A DNA stretch of 64,000 nucleotides from WHSW01 sp963777775 (GTDB lineage Bacteria; Actinomycetota; Thermoleophilia; Solirubrobacterales; 70-9), in the NCBI GenBank assembly GCA_963777775.1, contig CAVZRL010000008.1, forward strand, positions 62,001 through 126,000. The letters run 5' to 3'. This document shows positions 7,491 through 15,204 of the stretch, one piece after another. Made by a program: the position numbers and the translations under genes. The notes beneath the pieces are model-generated. The model ran no database searches. It was not told the origin of the DNA and saw only the letters and a list, made by a program, of their open reading frames with translations. Position 1 is the stretch's first letter; each line of letters starts with the position of its first letter.

Positions 7491-8069
7491 ATGAACGAAA
7501 CCCTGTTCTTCGTGCTCGGGATCGGCTTGGTCGTCGTGGCGGTGCTGGTGGCGGGGATTGGCCTGCGCTGGGAGCGGTTTCCGACCTCGAAGGCGATCCT
7601 CGCGGTCGCCACCGCCGCGTTCGCCGCCCTGGTCGTCGCCACGGCCACATTCGCGTGGCTGAATGCCGAGGACGAGCAGGAGCACCGCGAGGCTGAACTC
7701 GCCGAGGCGGCGGAGGAGAACGCCGCCGAGGACGACGAGGCCGAGGTGGCGCAGGAGGTCGGATCCGAGGTCGAAGAGGAGCCGTCGGAGACGGCGAGCG
7801 TGGACGGCGCCGCGGTCTTCGAGTCGTCGGGATGTGGCGGCTGCCACACGCTCGCCGCGGCCGGCTCGACCGGGACGACCGGCCCGGACCTCGACGAGGT
7901 GCTCGCGGACGAGGACGAAGCGTTCATCGAAACCTCGATCGTCGATCCGAGCGCCGAGGTCGAGAGCGGGTTCTCGCCCGGGATCATGCCCGAGACCTAC
8001 GGTGACGAGCTGAGCTCGGAGGAGCTCAGCGCCCTGGTCCAGTACCTGGCCGAGTCGACCAGCGGCTAG
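7491..8069 (+). CDS. membrane-anchored monohaem cytochrome c
   Basis: A 192-residue protein with two hydrophobic helices (about 4-24 and 34-57), then a strongly acidic Glu/Ala/Asp linker (about 58-104), then a small cytochrome c domain. Haem is attached through CGGCH (C115, C118, H119), and Met166 in GIMPETY is the likely distal ligand. Overall it resembles the cytochrome domain of actinobacterial caa3-type oxidases or photosystem-type c-550, facing the outside of the membrane. No oxidase genes lie nearby, so its electron partner is unknown. A CcdA needed for haem attachment is encoded at 30.3 kb. Confidence 0.82.
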   Translation: MNETLFFVLGIGLVVVAVLVAGIGLRWERFPTSKAILAVATAAFAALVVATATFAWLNAEDEQEHREAELAEAAEENAAEDDEAEVAQEVGSEVEEEPSETASVDGAAVFESSGCGGCHTLAAAGSTGTTGPDLDEVLADEDEAFIETSIVDPSAEVESGFSPGIMPETYGDELSSEELSALVQYLAESTSG

Positions 8070-8090
8070 CGAACGGCAGCGGCCGGGCAC

Positions 8091-8894
8091 TCAGAGGCCG
8101 TGGTGCGGCCACTCCGGTACTCGGCCCTGCTTGAAGGCGCCGGCGCCGATCGCGTGTGAGTCGCGGCGCCAGAACATCGACAGCGCCGCCTCGGCCTCCT
8201 GGCGCAGGCGCTCCTCGTAGGTGCGGCCGACGTTGCGGATCATCGTCTCCTTGTCGGTGCGGACGGCGCCCTGGGGCAGGGCGGCTATCTCGTGCGCGAG
8301 CTCGAGCGCCCGTTCGAGGGCGCCGCCCTCGTCGACGACCTCGTTCGCGAGCCCGATCCGCAGCGCCTCCTCGGCATCGACCGGCCGCCCCGTGATGATC
8401 AGCTCCATCGCCTTCGCCCAGCCGACGACGAGCGGCAGCCGGACGGTCATCCCGTCGCCGGCGACGATGTTCCAGCGCCGCTCCAGGGCACCGAAAACCG
8501 CGTTTCGGGCGACGATGCGGATGTCGGCGAGAAGGGCGTTCTCGAGCCCGGCGGCGACCGCCCAGCCGTTGATCGCCGCGATCACCGGCTTGAAGACGTC
8601 GGCGCGGCGCGTGTAGCCACAGACGCCGTCCTCGTCGTAGAGGTGGGTGCGGAACTCGTCCCAGTCCGGGCGCGGCCAGTCGGCGGCGTCCTGAAGGTCC
8701 CAGCCGGCGCAGAAGGCGTCCCCGGCGCCGGTGATCACGAGCACGAAGGCGTCGGGTTCGTCGCGAAACCGCCGCCACGCGTGGTGGAGCTCGCCGTTCA
8801 TCTCGCGCGAGACAGCGTTGCGCTGCTCGGGGCGGTCATAGGTGAGCACCGCGACATGGCCGTCGAGCTCGTAGTTCAGGGTCCGGTACTCCAT
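8091..8894 (-). CDS. enoyl-CoA hydratase/isomerase family protein
   Basis: A 267-residue crotonase-fold protein that probably hydrates or isomerises enoyl-CoA esters. Crotonase marks: RPEQRNAVS, the oxyanion-hole stretch GAGDAFCAGWDL, and KPVIAAINGWAVAAGLENAL. The usual first catalytic Glu of hydratases is not obvious (GALERRWN), so isomerase or another crotonase chemistry is possible. I chose ATG 8894 over the upstream ATG because TAGGAGGAGCG sits immediately before it. The start lies only 23 bp from the divergent miaB. Confidence 0.85.
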   Translation of the reverse strand: MEYRTLNYELDGHVAVLTYDRPEQRNAVSREMNGELHHAWRRFRDEPDAFVLVITGAGDAFCAGWDLQDAADWPRPDWDEFRTHLYDEDGVCGYTRRADVFKPVIAAINGWAVAAGLENALLADIRIVARNAVFGALERRWNIVAGDGMTVRLPLVVGWAKAMELIITGRPVDAEEALRIGLANEVVDEGGALERALELAHEIAALPQGAVRTDKETMIRNVGRTYEERLRQEAEAALSMFWRRDSHAIGAGAFKQGRVPEWPHHGL

Positions 8895-8903
8895 CGCTCC
8901 TCC

Positions 8904-8909
8904 TAACAT
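8904..8909 (+). promoter_or_regulatory. candidate leaderless -10 box (TAACAT) for miaB in a 23-bp divergent spacer
   Basis: TAACAT ends 8 nt before the GTG at 8918. On the other strand the same TA begins TAGGAG, which doubles as the enoyl-CoA hydratase SD. There is no room for two separate conventional promoters. Confidence 0.45.
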
Positions 8910-8917
8910 GGCGCCTG

Positions 8918-10243
8918 GTGGACGGAAAGCGGTATCACGTGACGACCTTCGGGTGCCAGATGAACGCCCACGACTCCGAGCGGATGCGGGGGATGCTCGA
9001 CTCGCTCGGCTACCGGCCGGCCGAGGAGCGCGCCGACGCCGACCTGATCCTGTTCAACACCTGCTCGATCCGCGAGGCGGCGGACAACCGCTTCATCGCC
9101 CACCTCGGAGAGGCGAAGCGGCTCAAGTCCGAGGACCCGACCAGGGTCGTCGGGGTCGGCGGCTGCTGGGCGCAGTCGGTCAAGGACGAGGTCTTCGAGC
9201 GCTTCCCGTTCGTCGACGTGGCCTTCGGCCCGGGCCAGATCGGCCGCCTGGCCGAGTTCCTGGCCTCCGACTCGCTCTCGGCCCAGGGCTACTTCGAGTT
9301 CGAGGAGTTCTCCGGACACCTGCCGATGCGCCGCGAGCGCGAGTTCCAGGCCTGGCTTCAGATCTCACAGGGGTGCAACTGTCGGTGCTCGTACTGCATC
9401 GTGCCGACGACGCGCGGGCGCGAGCAGAGCCGCGACCCCGACGAGTTGCTCACCGAGGCCGGCTCGCTGGTCGCCGACGGGGTCCGCGAGCTCACCCTCC
9501 TGGGCCAGAACGTGAACAGCTACGGACGCGACCTGGGGCGCGAGCGGCGGATCAGCTTCGCCGAGCTGCTCACCGGCCTCGACGCGATCGAGGGCCTGGA
9601 GCGGATCCGCTACACGAGCCCGCATCCCAAGGACATGCGCGAGGACGTGATCCGCGCCCACGCCGAGCTTGGCTCCCTGTGCGAGCACATCCACCTGCCG
9701 CTGCAATCCGGCTCGAGCCGGGTGTTGAAGGCGATGCGACGCACCTACGACCGCGAGCGCTACCTCGACCGGGTCGCCCTGGTCCGCGAGCACGTGCCCG
9801 ACTGCGCACTGACCACCGACGTGATCGTCGGCTTTCCGGGCGAGACCGAGGCGGACTTCGAGGCAACGCTGGAGGTGGTCGAGGCGGTCGGCTACGACGG
9901 CGCCTTCACCTTCATCTTCTCGCCCCGGCGCGAGACCGAGGCGGCGGCCCTCGATCGACAGGTCCCGCATGCGGTCAAGAAGCAGCGCATGCAGCGACTG
10001 GTCGAACTCGTCCAGCGCCGCGCCCACGAACGCGCACAGCGGTTCGTCGGGCGGGCGCTCGAAGTCCTGGTCGAGGGCCCGAGCCGCACCGATCCGAGCC
10101 GGCTGCGGGGCCGCACGCGCCACAACAAGGCGGTCAACTTCGAGGGCACCGCCGAGGCGGGCGAGCTGGTCGAGGTCGAGATCGCCGCCGCGAGCTCACA
10201 GACGCTGAGCGGCCACGAGCGCCTGCTCAGCCGCGCCCGCTGA
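8918..10243 (+). CDS. miaB: tRNA-2-methylthio-N6-dimethylallyladenosine synthase MiaB
   Basis: A radical-SAM methylthiotransferase that adds the 2-methylthio group to i6A37 of tRNA, using product made by MiaA. Three domains: N-terminal UPF0004 with cluster cysteines C13, C49 and C83; radical SAM CxxxCxxC at C153, C157, C160; and a C-terminal TRAM domain starting near RFVGRALEVLVEG. Length (441) is typical. The GTG start has no SD, and miaA follows after 13 nt, so the pair forms the usual tRNA-modification operon. Confidence 0.96.
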   Translation: MDGKRYHVTTFGCQMNAHDSERMRGMLDSLGYRPAEERADADLILFNTCSIREAADNRFIAHLGEAKRLKSEDPTRVVGVGGCWAQSVKDEVFERFPFVDVAFGPGQIGRLAEFLASDSLSAQGYFEFEEFSGHLPMRREREFQAWLQISQGCNCRCSYCIVPTTRGREQSRDPDELLTEAGSLVADGVRELTLLGQNVNSYGRDLGRERRISFAELLTGLDAIEGLERIRYTSPHPKDMREDVIRAHAELGSLCEHIHLPLQSGSSRVLKAMRRTYDRERYLDRVALVREHVPDCALTTDVIVGFPGETEADFEATLEVVEAVGYDGAFTFIFSPRRETEAAALDRQVPHAVKKQRMQRLVELVQRRAHERAQRFVGRALEVLVEGPSRTDPSRLRGRTRHNKAVNFEGTAEAGELVEVEIAAASSQTLSGHERLLSRAR

Positions 10244-10256
10244 GCCAACGCGGCCG

Positions 10257-11141
10257 ATGCAGGTACTGGCGATCTTCGGGCCGACCGCGGTCGGCAAGAC
10301 GGACGTCGCGCTCGCGGTGGCCGACTTGCTGCGCGAGCGCGACGAGGACCCGGTGGCCGTGTCGTGCGACTCGATCCAGGTCTACCGTGGGCTCGAGGTC
10401 CTCAGCGGCGCGGCCAGCGACGAGCAGCGAGCCAGACTGGAGCATCGCCTGCTCGGGTTCGTTCCGGTCGACGATCAGTTCTCGGCCGGACGGTTCGCGA
10501 CGCTCGCCCATGCCGAGATCGATGCGCTGCTCGCCGCGCGACGGCGACCGATCGTGGTCGGGGGGACTGGGCTGTACCTGCGCGCTGCGCTGGCCGACCT
10601 CGAGCTGCGCCCGCCGGTGCCGTCCGCGGTCCGGGCTGAGGTCGAACGGGAGATCGAGCAACGGGGGCCGGAGGCGCTTTACCGCGAGCTCGCCCCGGAG
10701 CTCGCCTCGGGGGTGCATCCCAACGACCGGAAGCGGATCGCCCGCCTGACCGAGCTGACGCGGCTCGGGATCGCGCCGCACATGACCAGCGAGGGGCTGT
10801 GGACCGAGCAACTGCGCCGTCCGACCCTGCTCGTCGGCCTGACCGCCGACCGCGAGCGGCTCGCCCGCCTGATCGACCGCCGGGTCGACGCGATGATCGC
10901 CGCCGGCGCCGCCGCGGAGGTTCGCCGCGCCGCCGCGGGGGGTGCGTCGCGCACCGCGCGCGCGGCGATCGGCTTCGATCAGTTGCTCGCCGGCGACGTC
11001 GACGCGATGAAGGCCGCCCAGCGCCGCTTCGCACGGCGACAGCTGACCTGGATGCGCAGGATGCCGGGGGTGACCCTGATCGAGCGCGACGACCGCGACG
11101 CCTCCTCGATCGCGACCGAGATCGTCGCGGCGCTCGAATAG
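10257..11141 (+). CDS. miaA: tRNA dimethylallyltransferase MiaA
   Basis: Transfers dimethylallyl from DMAPP to A37 of tRNAs reading UNN codons. Walker A FGPTAVGKTDVALA at the N-terminus, the CDSIQVYRGLEV segment, VVGGTGLYLRA, and the C-terminal RRQLTWMRR are all present. Length (294) is typical. It lies between miaB (13 nt) and dapF (10 nt), consistent with one transcript. Confidence 0.96.
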   Translation: MQVLAIFGPTAVGKTDVALAVADLLRERDEDPVAVSCDSIQVYRGLEVLSGAASDEQRARLEHRLLGFVPVDDQFSAGRFATLAHAEIDALLAARRRPIVVGGTGLYLRAALADLELRPPVPSAVRAEVEREIEQRGPEALYRELAPELASGVHPNDRKRIARLTELTRLGIAPHMTSEGLWTEQLRRPTLLVGLTADRERLARLIDRRVDAMIAAGAAAEVRRAAAGGASRTARAAIGFDQLLAGDVDAMKAAQRRFARRQLTWMRRMPGVTLIERDDRDASSIATEIVAALE

Positions 11142-11151
11142 CCTGATCACC

Positions 11152-12039
11152 GTGCGGTTCGAGAAATGGCAGGCGCTCGGCAACGACTACGTCGTGATCG
11201 AGGCCGCGGCGCTGCCCTGGGAGCTGACCGCTGAACGAATCGAGCGGATCTGCGCGCCTCACTTCGGGATCGGCTCGGACGGGATCCTGCTGCTCTCGCG
11301 CCCCGAGGACGACCGCCACGTCGCCGAGCTGCGGATCTTCAACCCCGACGGCTCGGAGGCCGAGCTGTCCGGAAACGGCGCCCGCGAAGCGGTGCTCTAC
11401 CTGCGTGCCGCGGGCTGGACAGACCGTGACACGTTCACGATCGTGACCAGAGCGGGCGAGCTGAAGCCGACGATCACCGGCGCCGGCGAGGTCTCGATGG
11501 CGATCGGCCGGGCGTCGCTCACCTCGGCCGACTACCCGTCCGGGCCCGACGACGGCACCGGCACGCTGAGCGCCGGAGGCCGCGAGTGGGCGTTCCGCCA
11601 CGTCAAGGTCGGCAACCCGCAGTGCGTGATCGAAGCGGACGACGAGCTCGAGGCGCTCGAGATCGCCTCGTTCGGGCGACAGATCGAGACCCACGAGCTG
11701 TTCCCGAATCGCACCAACGTCTCCTTCATCCGCGTCGACGGTTCCCGCGTGCGGGCGCGGATCTTCGAGCGCGGGGTGGGGGAGACGCTCTCCTCGGGCA
11801 CCGGGGCCAGCGGGGCCGCGGTCGCCGCCTCCCTCGCCGGCGCGCCGAGCCCGATCACCGTCACGCTCGACGGCGGCGAGCTGAGCGTCGAGGTCAGCGC
11901 CGAGCTCGACCTGACCCTGACCGGAACGGCCTCGTGCGTCTACTCGGGCGAGCTCGACCCGGACTTCGTCGCCGAGCTCGGACGGGCGGCTACCAGCAGT
12001 TCCGCGAGCCTCGCGGCGACGACGCCGAAGGCGAGATAG
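11152..12039 (+). CDS. dapF: diaminopimelate epimerase homologue with both catalytic Cys replaced by Ser
   Basis: DapF inverts LL- to meso-diaminopimelate using two cysteines as acid and base. The fold and substrate-binding motifs are intact: ALGNDYVVIE, FNPDGSEAE, GNPQCVI, FPNRTNV and FERGVGET. The two catalytic cysteines are not: the position of E. coli C73 reads LSGNGA (Ser73), and that of C217 reads LSSGTGAS (Ser215). Both codons are clean serines (TCC, TCG), and the frame is undisturbed. GTG start, directly after miaA. The C-terminus runs about 25 residues beyond the usual end and overlaps a minus-strand gene by 100 bp. It may be an epimerase with altered chemistry or substrate, or an inactive paralogue. 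Confidence 0.88.
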   Translation: MRFEKWQALGNDYVVIEAAALPWELTAERIERICAPHFGIGSDGILLLSRPEDDRHVAELRIFNPDGSEAELSGNGAREAVLYLRAAGWTDRDTFTIVTRAGELKPTITGAGEVSMAIGRASLTSADYPSGPDDGTGTLSAGGREWAFRHVKVGNPQCVIEADDELEALEIASFGRQIETHELFPNRTNVSFIRVDGSRVRARIFERGVGETLSSGTGASGAAVAASLAGAPSPITVTLDGGELSVEVSAELDLTLTGTASCVYSGELDPDFVAELGRAATSSSASLAATTPKAR

Positions 12040-12539
12040 AGGGCGGGCAGCCAGAGCGCGACGCCGAACAGCGAGTCCGCGGCCTCCGCGTATCGCGCCA
12101 GCTCGAGCTCGACGATCACCACCTCGGCGAGCGGCCCCACCACCGCCGCGACCAGCCCGCAGAGGATCGCCGCCCCGTCGGCGAGCCAGGAGACGATCAG
12201 GATCGCGAGCGTGATGACCAGAGTCGTCGCGGCGGCGTCGGGCTGGTCGTAGACGAGCGCGGTGACCGCGTACAGGGCGAGCACCGCTGCGATCGCGGCG
12301 ATGCCCACCCGGGGGTCGAGATCCGGGCGGATCGGGCCGAGACGCAGCCGCAGCTCGCCCAGCGACGCCGTCGCGAGCCCGACCAGGAGCGGGAACCAGA
12401 GCTGGCTCTCCCAGACGAACGGCAACGAGTCGTCGAGGTAGCGCGTAGTGCCCGCGCCGACGTGCGCAGCGTCGCCGACCAGACCGCCCGCGGCGCCGAT
12501 CGCGAACAGGACGCAGAGCTCTGTGGGCTTGAGGCGCAT
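11940..12539 (-). CDS. multi-pass membrane protein of unknown function
   Basis: A 199-residue protein with about six hydrophobic segments, starting MRLKPTELCVLFAIGAAGG. A polar loop (DAAHVGAGTTRYLDD) follows the first helix. I recognise no catalytic motif or family with confidence. It is divergent from dapL and convergent with dapF, overlapping the last 100 bp of dapF. ATG 12539 is the first Met before the hydrophobic start and has no SD. The overlap could shrink if either true stop or start is misjudged, but both frames remain open through it. Confidence 0.6.
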   Translation of the reverse strand: MRLKPTELCVLFAIGAAGGLVGDAAHVGAGTTRYLDDSLPFVWESQLWFPLLVGLATASLGELRLRLGPIRPDLDPRVGIAAIAAVLALYAVTALVYDQPDAAATTLVITLAILIVSWLADGAAILCGLVAAVVGPLAEVVIVELELARYAEAADSLFGVALWLPALYLAFGVVAARLAELLVAARPSSATKSGSSSPE

Positions 12540-12582
12540 CGCCGCTGAGCGCCGGCGCTGCAACGGCGGCCGGCTCGGCGCC

Positions 12583-12592
12583 ACGGTACCCT
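12583..12592. promoter_or_regulatory. TA-centred decamer between the membrane-protein gene and dapL
   Basis: ACGGTACCCT reads TACCCT on the plus strand, ending 10 nt before dapL ATG 12603, and TACCGT on the minus strand, 43 nt before ATG 12539. Both hexamers fit TAnnnT. Confidence 0.45.
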
Positions 12593-12602
12593 GCCGCGAC
12601 CG

Positions 12603-13775
12603 ATGGCGCTCACCGATCCCTCGCGGCGGCTGCAGGCGATCCCGCCGTATATGTTCGCCGAGCTGTCGCGCAAGCTCGAGGCCAAGCGCGAGGCCGGGGT
12701 GGACGTGATCAGCCTCGGGATCGGAGACCCCGATCGGCCCACGTATCCGCACATCGTCGAGGCGATGCAGGCGGCCGTCGCCGACCCGGGCACCCATCAG
12801 TACCCGTCCAACCGCGGGCGGCCGGAGTTCCGCGAGGCGCTCTCGGGCTTCTACGCGCGCAGGTTCGAGGTCGAGATCGATCCCGAGACCCAGGTGATTC
12901 CGGCGATCGGCGCCAAGGAGTGCATCTACAACCTCTGCTTCGCCTTCCTCGACCCGGGCGACGCAGCACTGGCGTCGGATCCGGGGTACCCCGTCTACAC
13001 GGGGGGCCCGGTCCTGGCCGGCGCCGAGGCGGCGCTGCTGCCGCTCGATCCCGAGCGCGGCTTCGGGCCCGACCTCGACGCGCTGCCCGCCGAGCTGCTC
13101 GAGCGCGCGCGGCTCATGTTCATCAACTACCCGAACAATCCGACCGGGGCGGTCGTCCCCGAGGGCTTATTCGAGCGCGCGGTGGAGCTCGCGCGCGAGC
13201 ACGAGATCCTCGTCGTCCACGACAACGCCTACTCGGAGACCACCTACGACGGCTACGTCGCCCCGAGCTTCCTCGCCACCCCCGGCGCGGCCGAGGTGGG
13301 GGTCGAGGTCTTCTCGCTCTCGAAGGGCTTCAACATGACCGGCTGGCGCTGCGCGGCGATCCTCGGCAACGCGGACGCAGTCGCGACCTACTGGCGCCTG
13401 AAGACGAACGTCGACTCGGGCCTCTTCGACGCGGTCCAGCTCGCCGGTGCGGCGGCGCTGAACGGCCCGCGCGCCGCGGTCGAGGAGATGAACGCCGTCT
13501 ACCGGCGCCGCCGCGACCTGGTCGTCGGCGCGCTGGGCGAGATCGGGGTCGAGGTGGAGCCGCCGAAGGGAACGATCTACGTCTGGGCGCCGGTGCCCGA
13601 CGGCCACACCTCAGCCTCGTTTACCGAGTTGGTGCTCGAGCAGGCCGCGGTCGTGATCTCCCCGGGCTCGATGTACGGGCCGAGCGGCGAGGGCTTCTTC
13701 CGGATCTCGCTGACCACGCCCGATGATCGGATCGCCGAGGCGGTCGAGCGGATGCGCGAGCACCTCGGTGGCTGA
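12603..13775 (+). CDS. dapL: LL-diaminopimelate aminotransferase-type fold-type I aminotransferase
   Basis: A 390-residue PLP enzyme of the AspAT family. The DapL assignment rests on overall pattern (IPPYMFAELSRK, SLGIGDPDRPTYPHI, GTHQYPSNRG) and proximity to dapF. PLP contacts: INYPNNPTGAV, DNAYSE, and the Schiff-base Lys241 in SLSKGFNMTGWR. DapL makes LL-diaminopimelate directly from tetrahydrodipicolinate with glutamate, bypassing the succinylase route. A different aminotransferase specificity (for example alanine or aspartate) cannot be excluded. Leaderless start. RidA follows 1 nt after the stop and is presumably translationally coupled. Confidence 0.82.
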   Translation: MALTDPSRRLQAIPPYMFAELSRKLEAKREAGVDVISLGIGDPDRPTYPHIVEAMQAAVADPGTHQYPSNRGRPEFREALSGFYARRFEVEIDPETQVIPAIGAKECIYNLCFAFLDPGDAALASDPGYPVYTGGPVLAGAEAALLPLDPERGFGPDLDALPAELLERARLMFINYPNNPTGAVVPEGLFERAVELAREHEILVVHDNAYSETTYDGYVAPSFLATPGAAEVGVEVFSLSKGFNMTGWRCAAILGNADAVATYWRLKTNVDSGLFDAVQLAGAAALNGPRAAVEEMNAVYRRRRDLVVGALGEIGVEVEPPKGTIYVWAPVPDGHTSASFTELVLEQAAVVISPGSMYGPSGEGFFRISLTTPDDRIAEAVERMREHLGG

Positions 13776-13776
13776 G

Positions 13777-14160
13777 ATGGCGGCGCGGCGCCATGTCCGC
13801 TCGGGGACCGAGTACGAGCGCCGCTACGGGTACAGCCGCGCGGTCCGGGCCGGTGACCGGGTGCTGGTCGCAGGCTGCGCGCCGATCTGGCCCGACGGCT
13901 CATTCGACCCCGATCCCCGCGCGCAGGCGCGCCGCTGCTTCGAAATCGTGACCGCGGCGCTGGAGGAGCTCGACGCCGGCGCAGGCGACGTGGTCAGGAC
14001 CTCGATGTTCATCACCGACCTCGAGGTCGCCGTGCCGGTCGGCGAGACCCATCGCGAGTTCTTCGGCGAGGCCGAGCCGGCCTCGACGATGGTCGTCGTG
14101 GCGGGGCTGGTCGACCCGCGCTGGGTGGTCGAGGTGGAGGCCGAGGCGCAGGTCGGCTGA
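13777..14160 (+). CDS. RidA family protein (enamine/imine deaminase-like)
   Basis: A 127-residue RidA/YjgF-fold protein. RidA proteins hydrolyse reactive 2-aminoacrylate-type enamines released by PLP enzymes, which fits its position 1 nt behind an aminotransferase gene. Family marks: YSRAVRAGDRVLVAGCAP, DVVRTSMFITD and the C-terminal WVVEVEAEAQVG. The signature Arg of active RidA (near R105 in the canonical family) may correspond to PRWVVEVEA. ATG 13777 was chosen; GTG 13768 in frame would overlap dapL. Confidence 0.85.
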   Translation: MAARRHVRSGTEYERRYGYSRAVRAGDRVLVAGCAPIWPDGSFDPDPRAQARRCFEIVTAALEELDAGAGDVVRTSMFITDLEVAVPVGETHREFFGEAEPASTMVVVAGLVDPRWVVEVEAEAQVG

Positions 14161-14172
14161 GCCGGAGGGCCG

Positions 14173-15162
14173 CTAGGCGGCCGGGAGCTTGCCCTCGGCC
14201 TCGAGCATGTCCCGAAAGCCCTGTTCGAGGCCGCGCGGCGAGTAACCGAGCTCGGCGACCGCCTTGTCGTGCTTGGCCCAGAAGGTGACCCCGTCGGCGG
14301 AGCTGATCAGCTCGCGCATGTTCGGGGGCTGGCCGGTCAGCTTGCCGACCAGCGGCCCGGCCGGGGCGATCGCCTTCAGGATCGGGGTCGGCAGTGCTCG
14401 CGAGGGCGGTTTGCGCCCGGAGACCTTGCCCAGGGTGTCGATCAACTCGCGCATCGTCGTCACCTGCCCGCCGAGCACGTAGGACTGGCCCGGCTCACCG
14501 CGGTCGAGGGCGAGCAGGATGCCGGCGGCGGCGTCCTCGACGTGGACGAGGTTCATGCCCAGATCGGGGAAGAGCAGCAGGGGCATCCGTCCGGCGAGGA
14601 AGTCGTGCATCTGCCGGCCGAGCGCGGAATGGTCGCCGGGACCGTAGACCCCGCCCGGCTGGACGATCACGCACGGCAGCTCGTCCTCGGCGATCAGGCG
14701 CTCGGCAATCCGGTGCGCCTCGTATTTGGTCTGCTCGTAGTACGAGGTGAACTCCCCGCCCGGGTGCCGATAGGACTCGTCGACCACCTCGCCGTGGGTG
14801 TCGCCGAAGGCGCCGATCGTCGAGACGTAGACGACTTTTGGGGTGCCGGCGGCGAGCGCCGCGCGAAGCACCCGCTCGGTTCCGAGCACGTTCGCCTCGT
14901 ACATCCGGCGGTGCTCGCTCTCCGGGATCCCGACCTCATAGACGGCGGCGCCGTGGATCAGCGCGTCGCAACCCCGCAGGCCGGCCTCGATCGCCGTCGA
15001 GTCGGCAAGGTCGCCGACGACGAGCTCGCACCCGAGCTCCGCAAGCTCCCGCCCGCGGTCAGGATCGCGGACCAACGCCCGAACCTCGTCGCCGCGCTCG
15101 CGCAGCCTGTCGACCACACGGCCGCCTATGAACCCGGTGGCGCCAGTCATGAACACCCTCAT
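14173..15162 (-). CDS. NAD(P)-dependent epimerase/dehydratase (extended SDR)
   Basis: A 329-residue extended short-chain dehydrogenase. Rossmann motif TGATGFIGGRV at the N-terminus, the catalytic Ser/Thr region VYVSTIGAFGD, and YxxxK as YYEQTKYEAH. The C-terminal substrate domain (PPNMRELISSADGVTFWAKH) resembles NDP-sugar or dihydroflavonol-reductase-like SDRs; the substrate is not predictable. ATG 15162 directly precedes the Rossmann strand and has a TAGTCT box 8 nt upstream. Divergent from hflX. Confidence 0.85.
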   Translation of the reverse strand: MRVFMTGATGFIGGRVVDRLRERGDEVRALVRDPDRGRELAELGCELVVGDLADSTAIEAGLRGCDALIHGAAVYEVGIPESEHRRMYEANVLGTERVLRAALAAGTPKVVYVSTIGAFGDTHGEVVDESYRHPGGEFTSYYEQTKYEAHRIAERLIAEDELPCVIVQPGGVYGPGDHSALGRQMHDFLAGRMPLLLFPDLGMNLVHVEDAAAGILLALDRGEPGQSYVLGGQVTTMRELIDTLGKVSGRKPPSRALPTPILKAIAPAGPLVGKLTGQPPNMRELISSADGVTFWAKHDKAVAELGYSPRGLEQGFRDMLEAEGKLPAA

Positions 15163-15170
15163 CGCCGCGC

Positions 15171-15176
15171 AGACTA
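15171..15176 (-). promoter_or_regulatory. candidate leaderless -10 box (TAGTCT) for the SDR gene
   Basis: Ends 8 nt before the ATG at 15162. No SD. Confidence 0.45.
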
Positions 15177-15191
15177 TCCGCTGCTGGCTCC

Positions 15192-15197
15192 TACACT
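15192..15197 (+). promoter_or_regulatory. candidate leaderless -10 box (TACACT) for hflX
   Basis: TACACT ends 7 nt before the ATG at 15205. It is separate from the divergent TAGTCT box, 15 nt away. Confidence 0.45.
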
Positions 15198-15204
15198 TGC
15201 TCCG

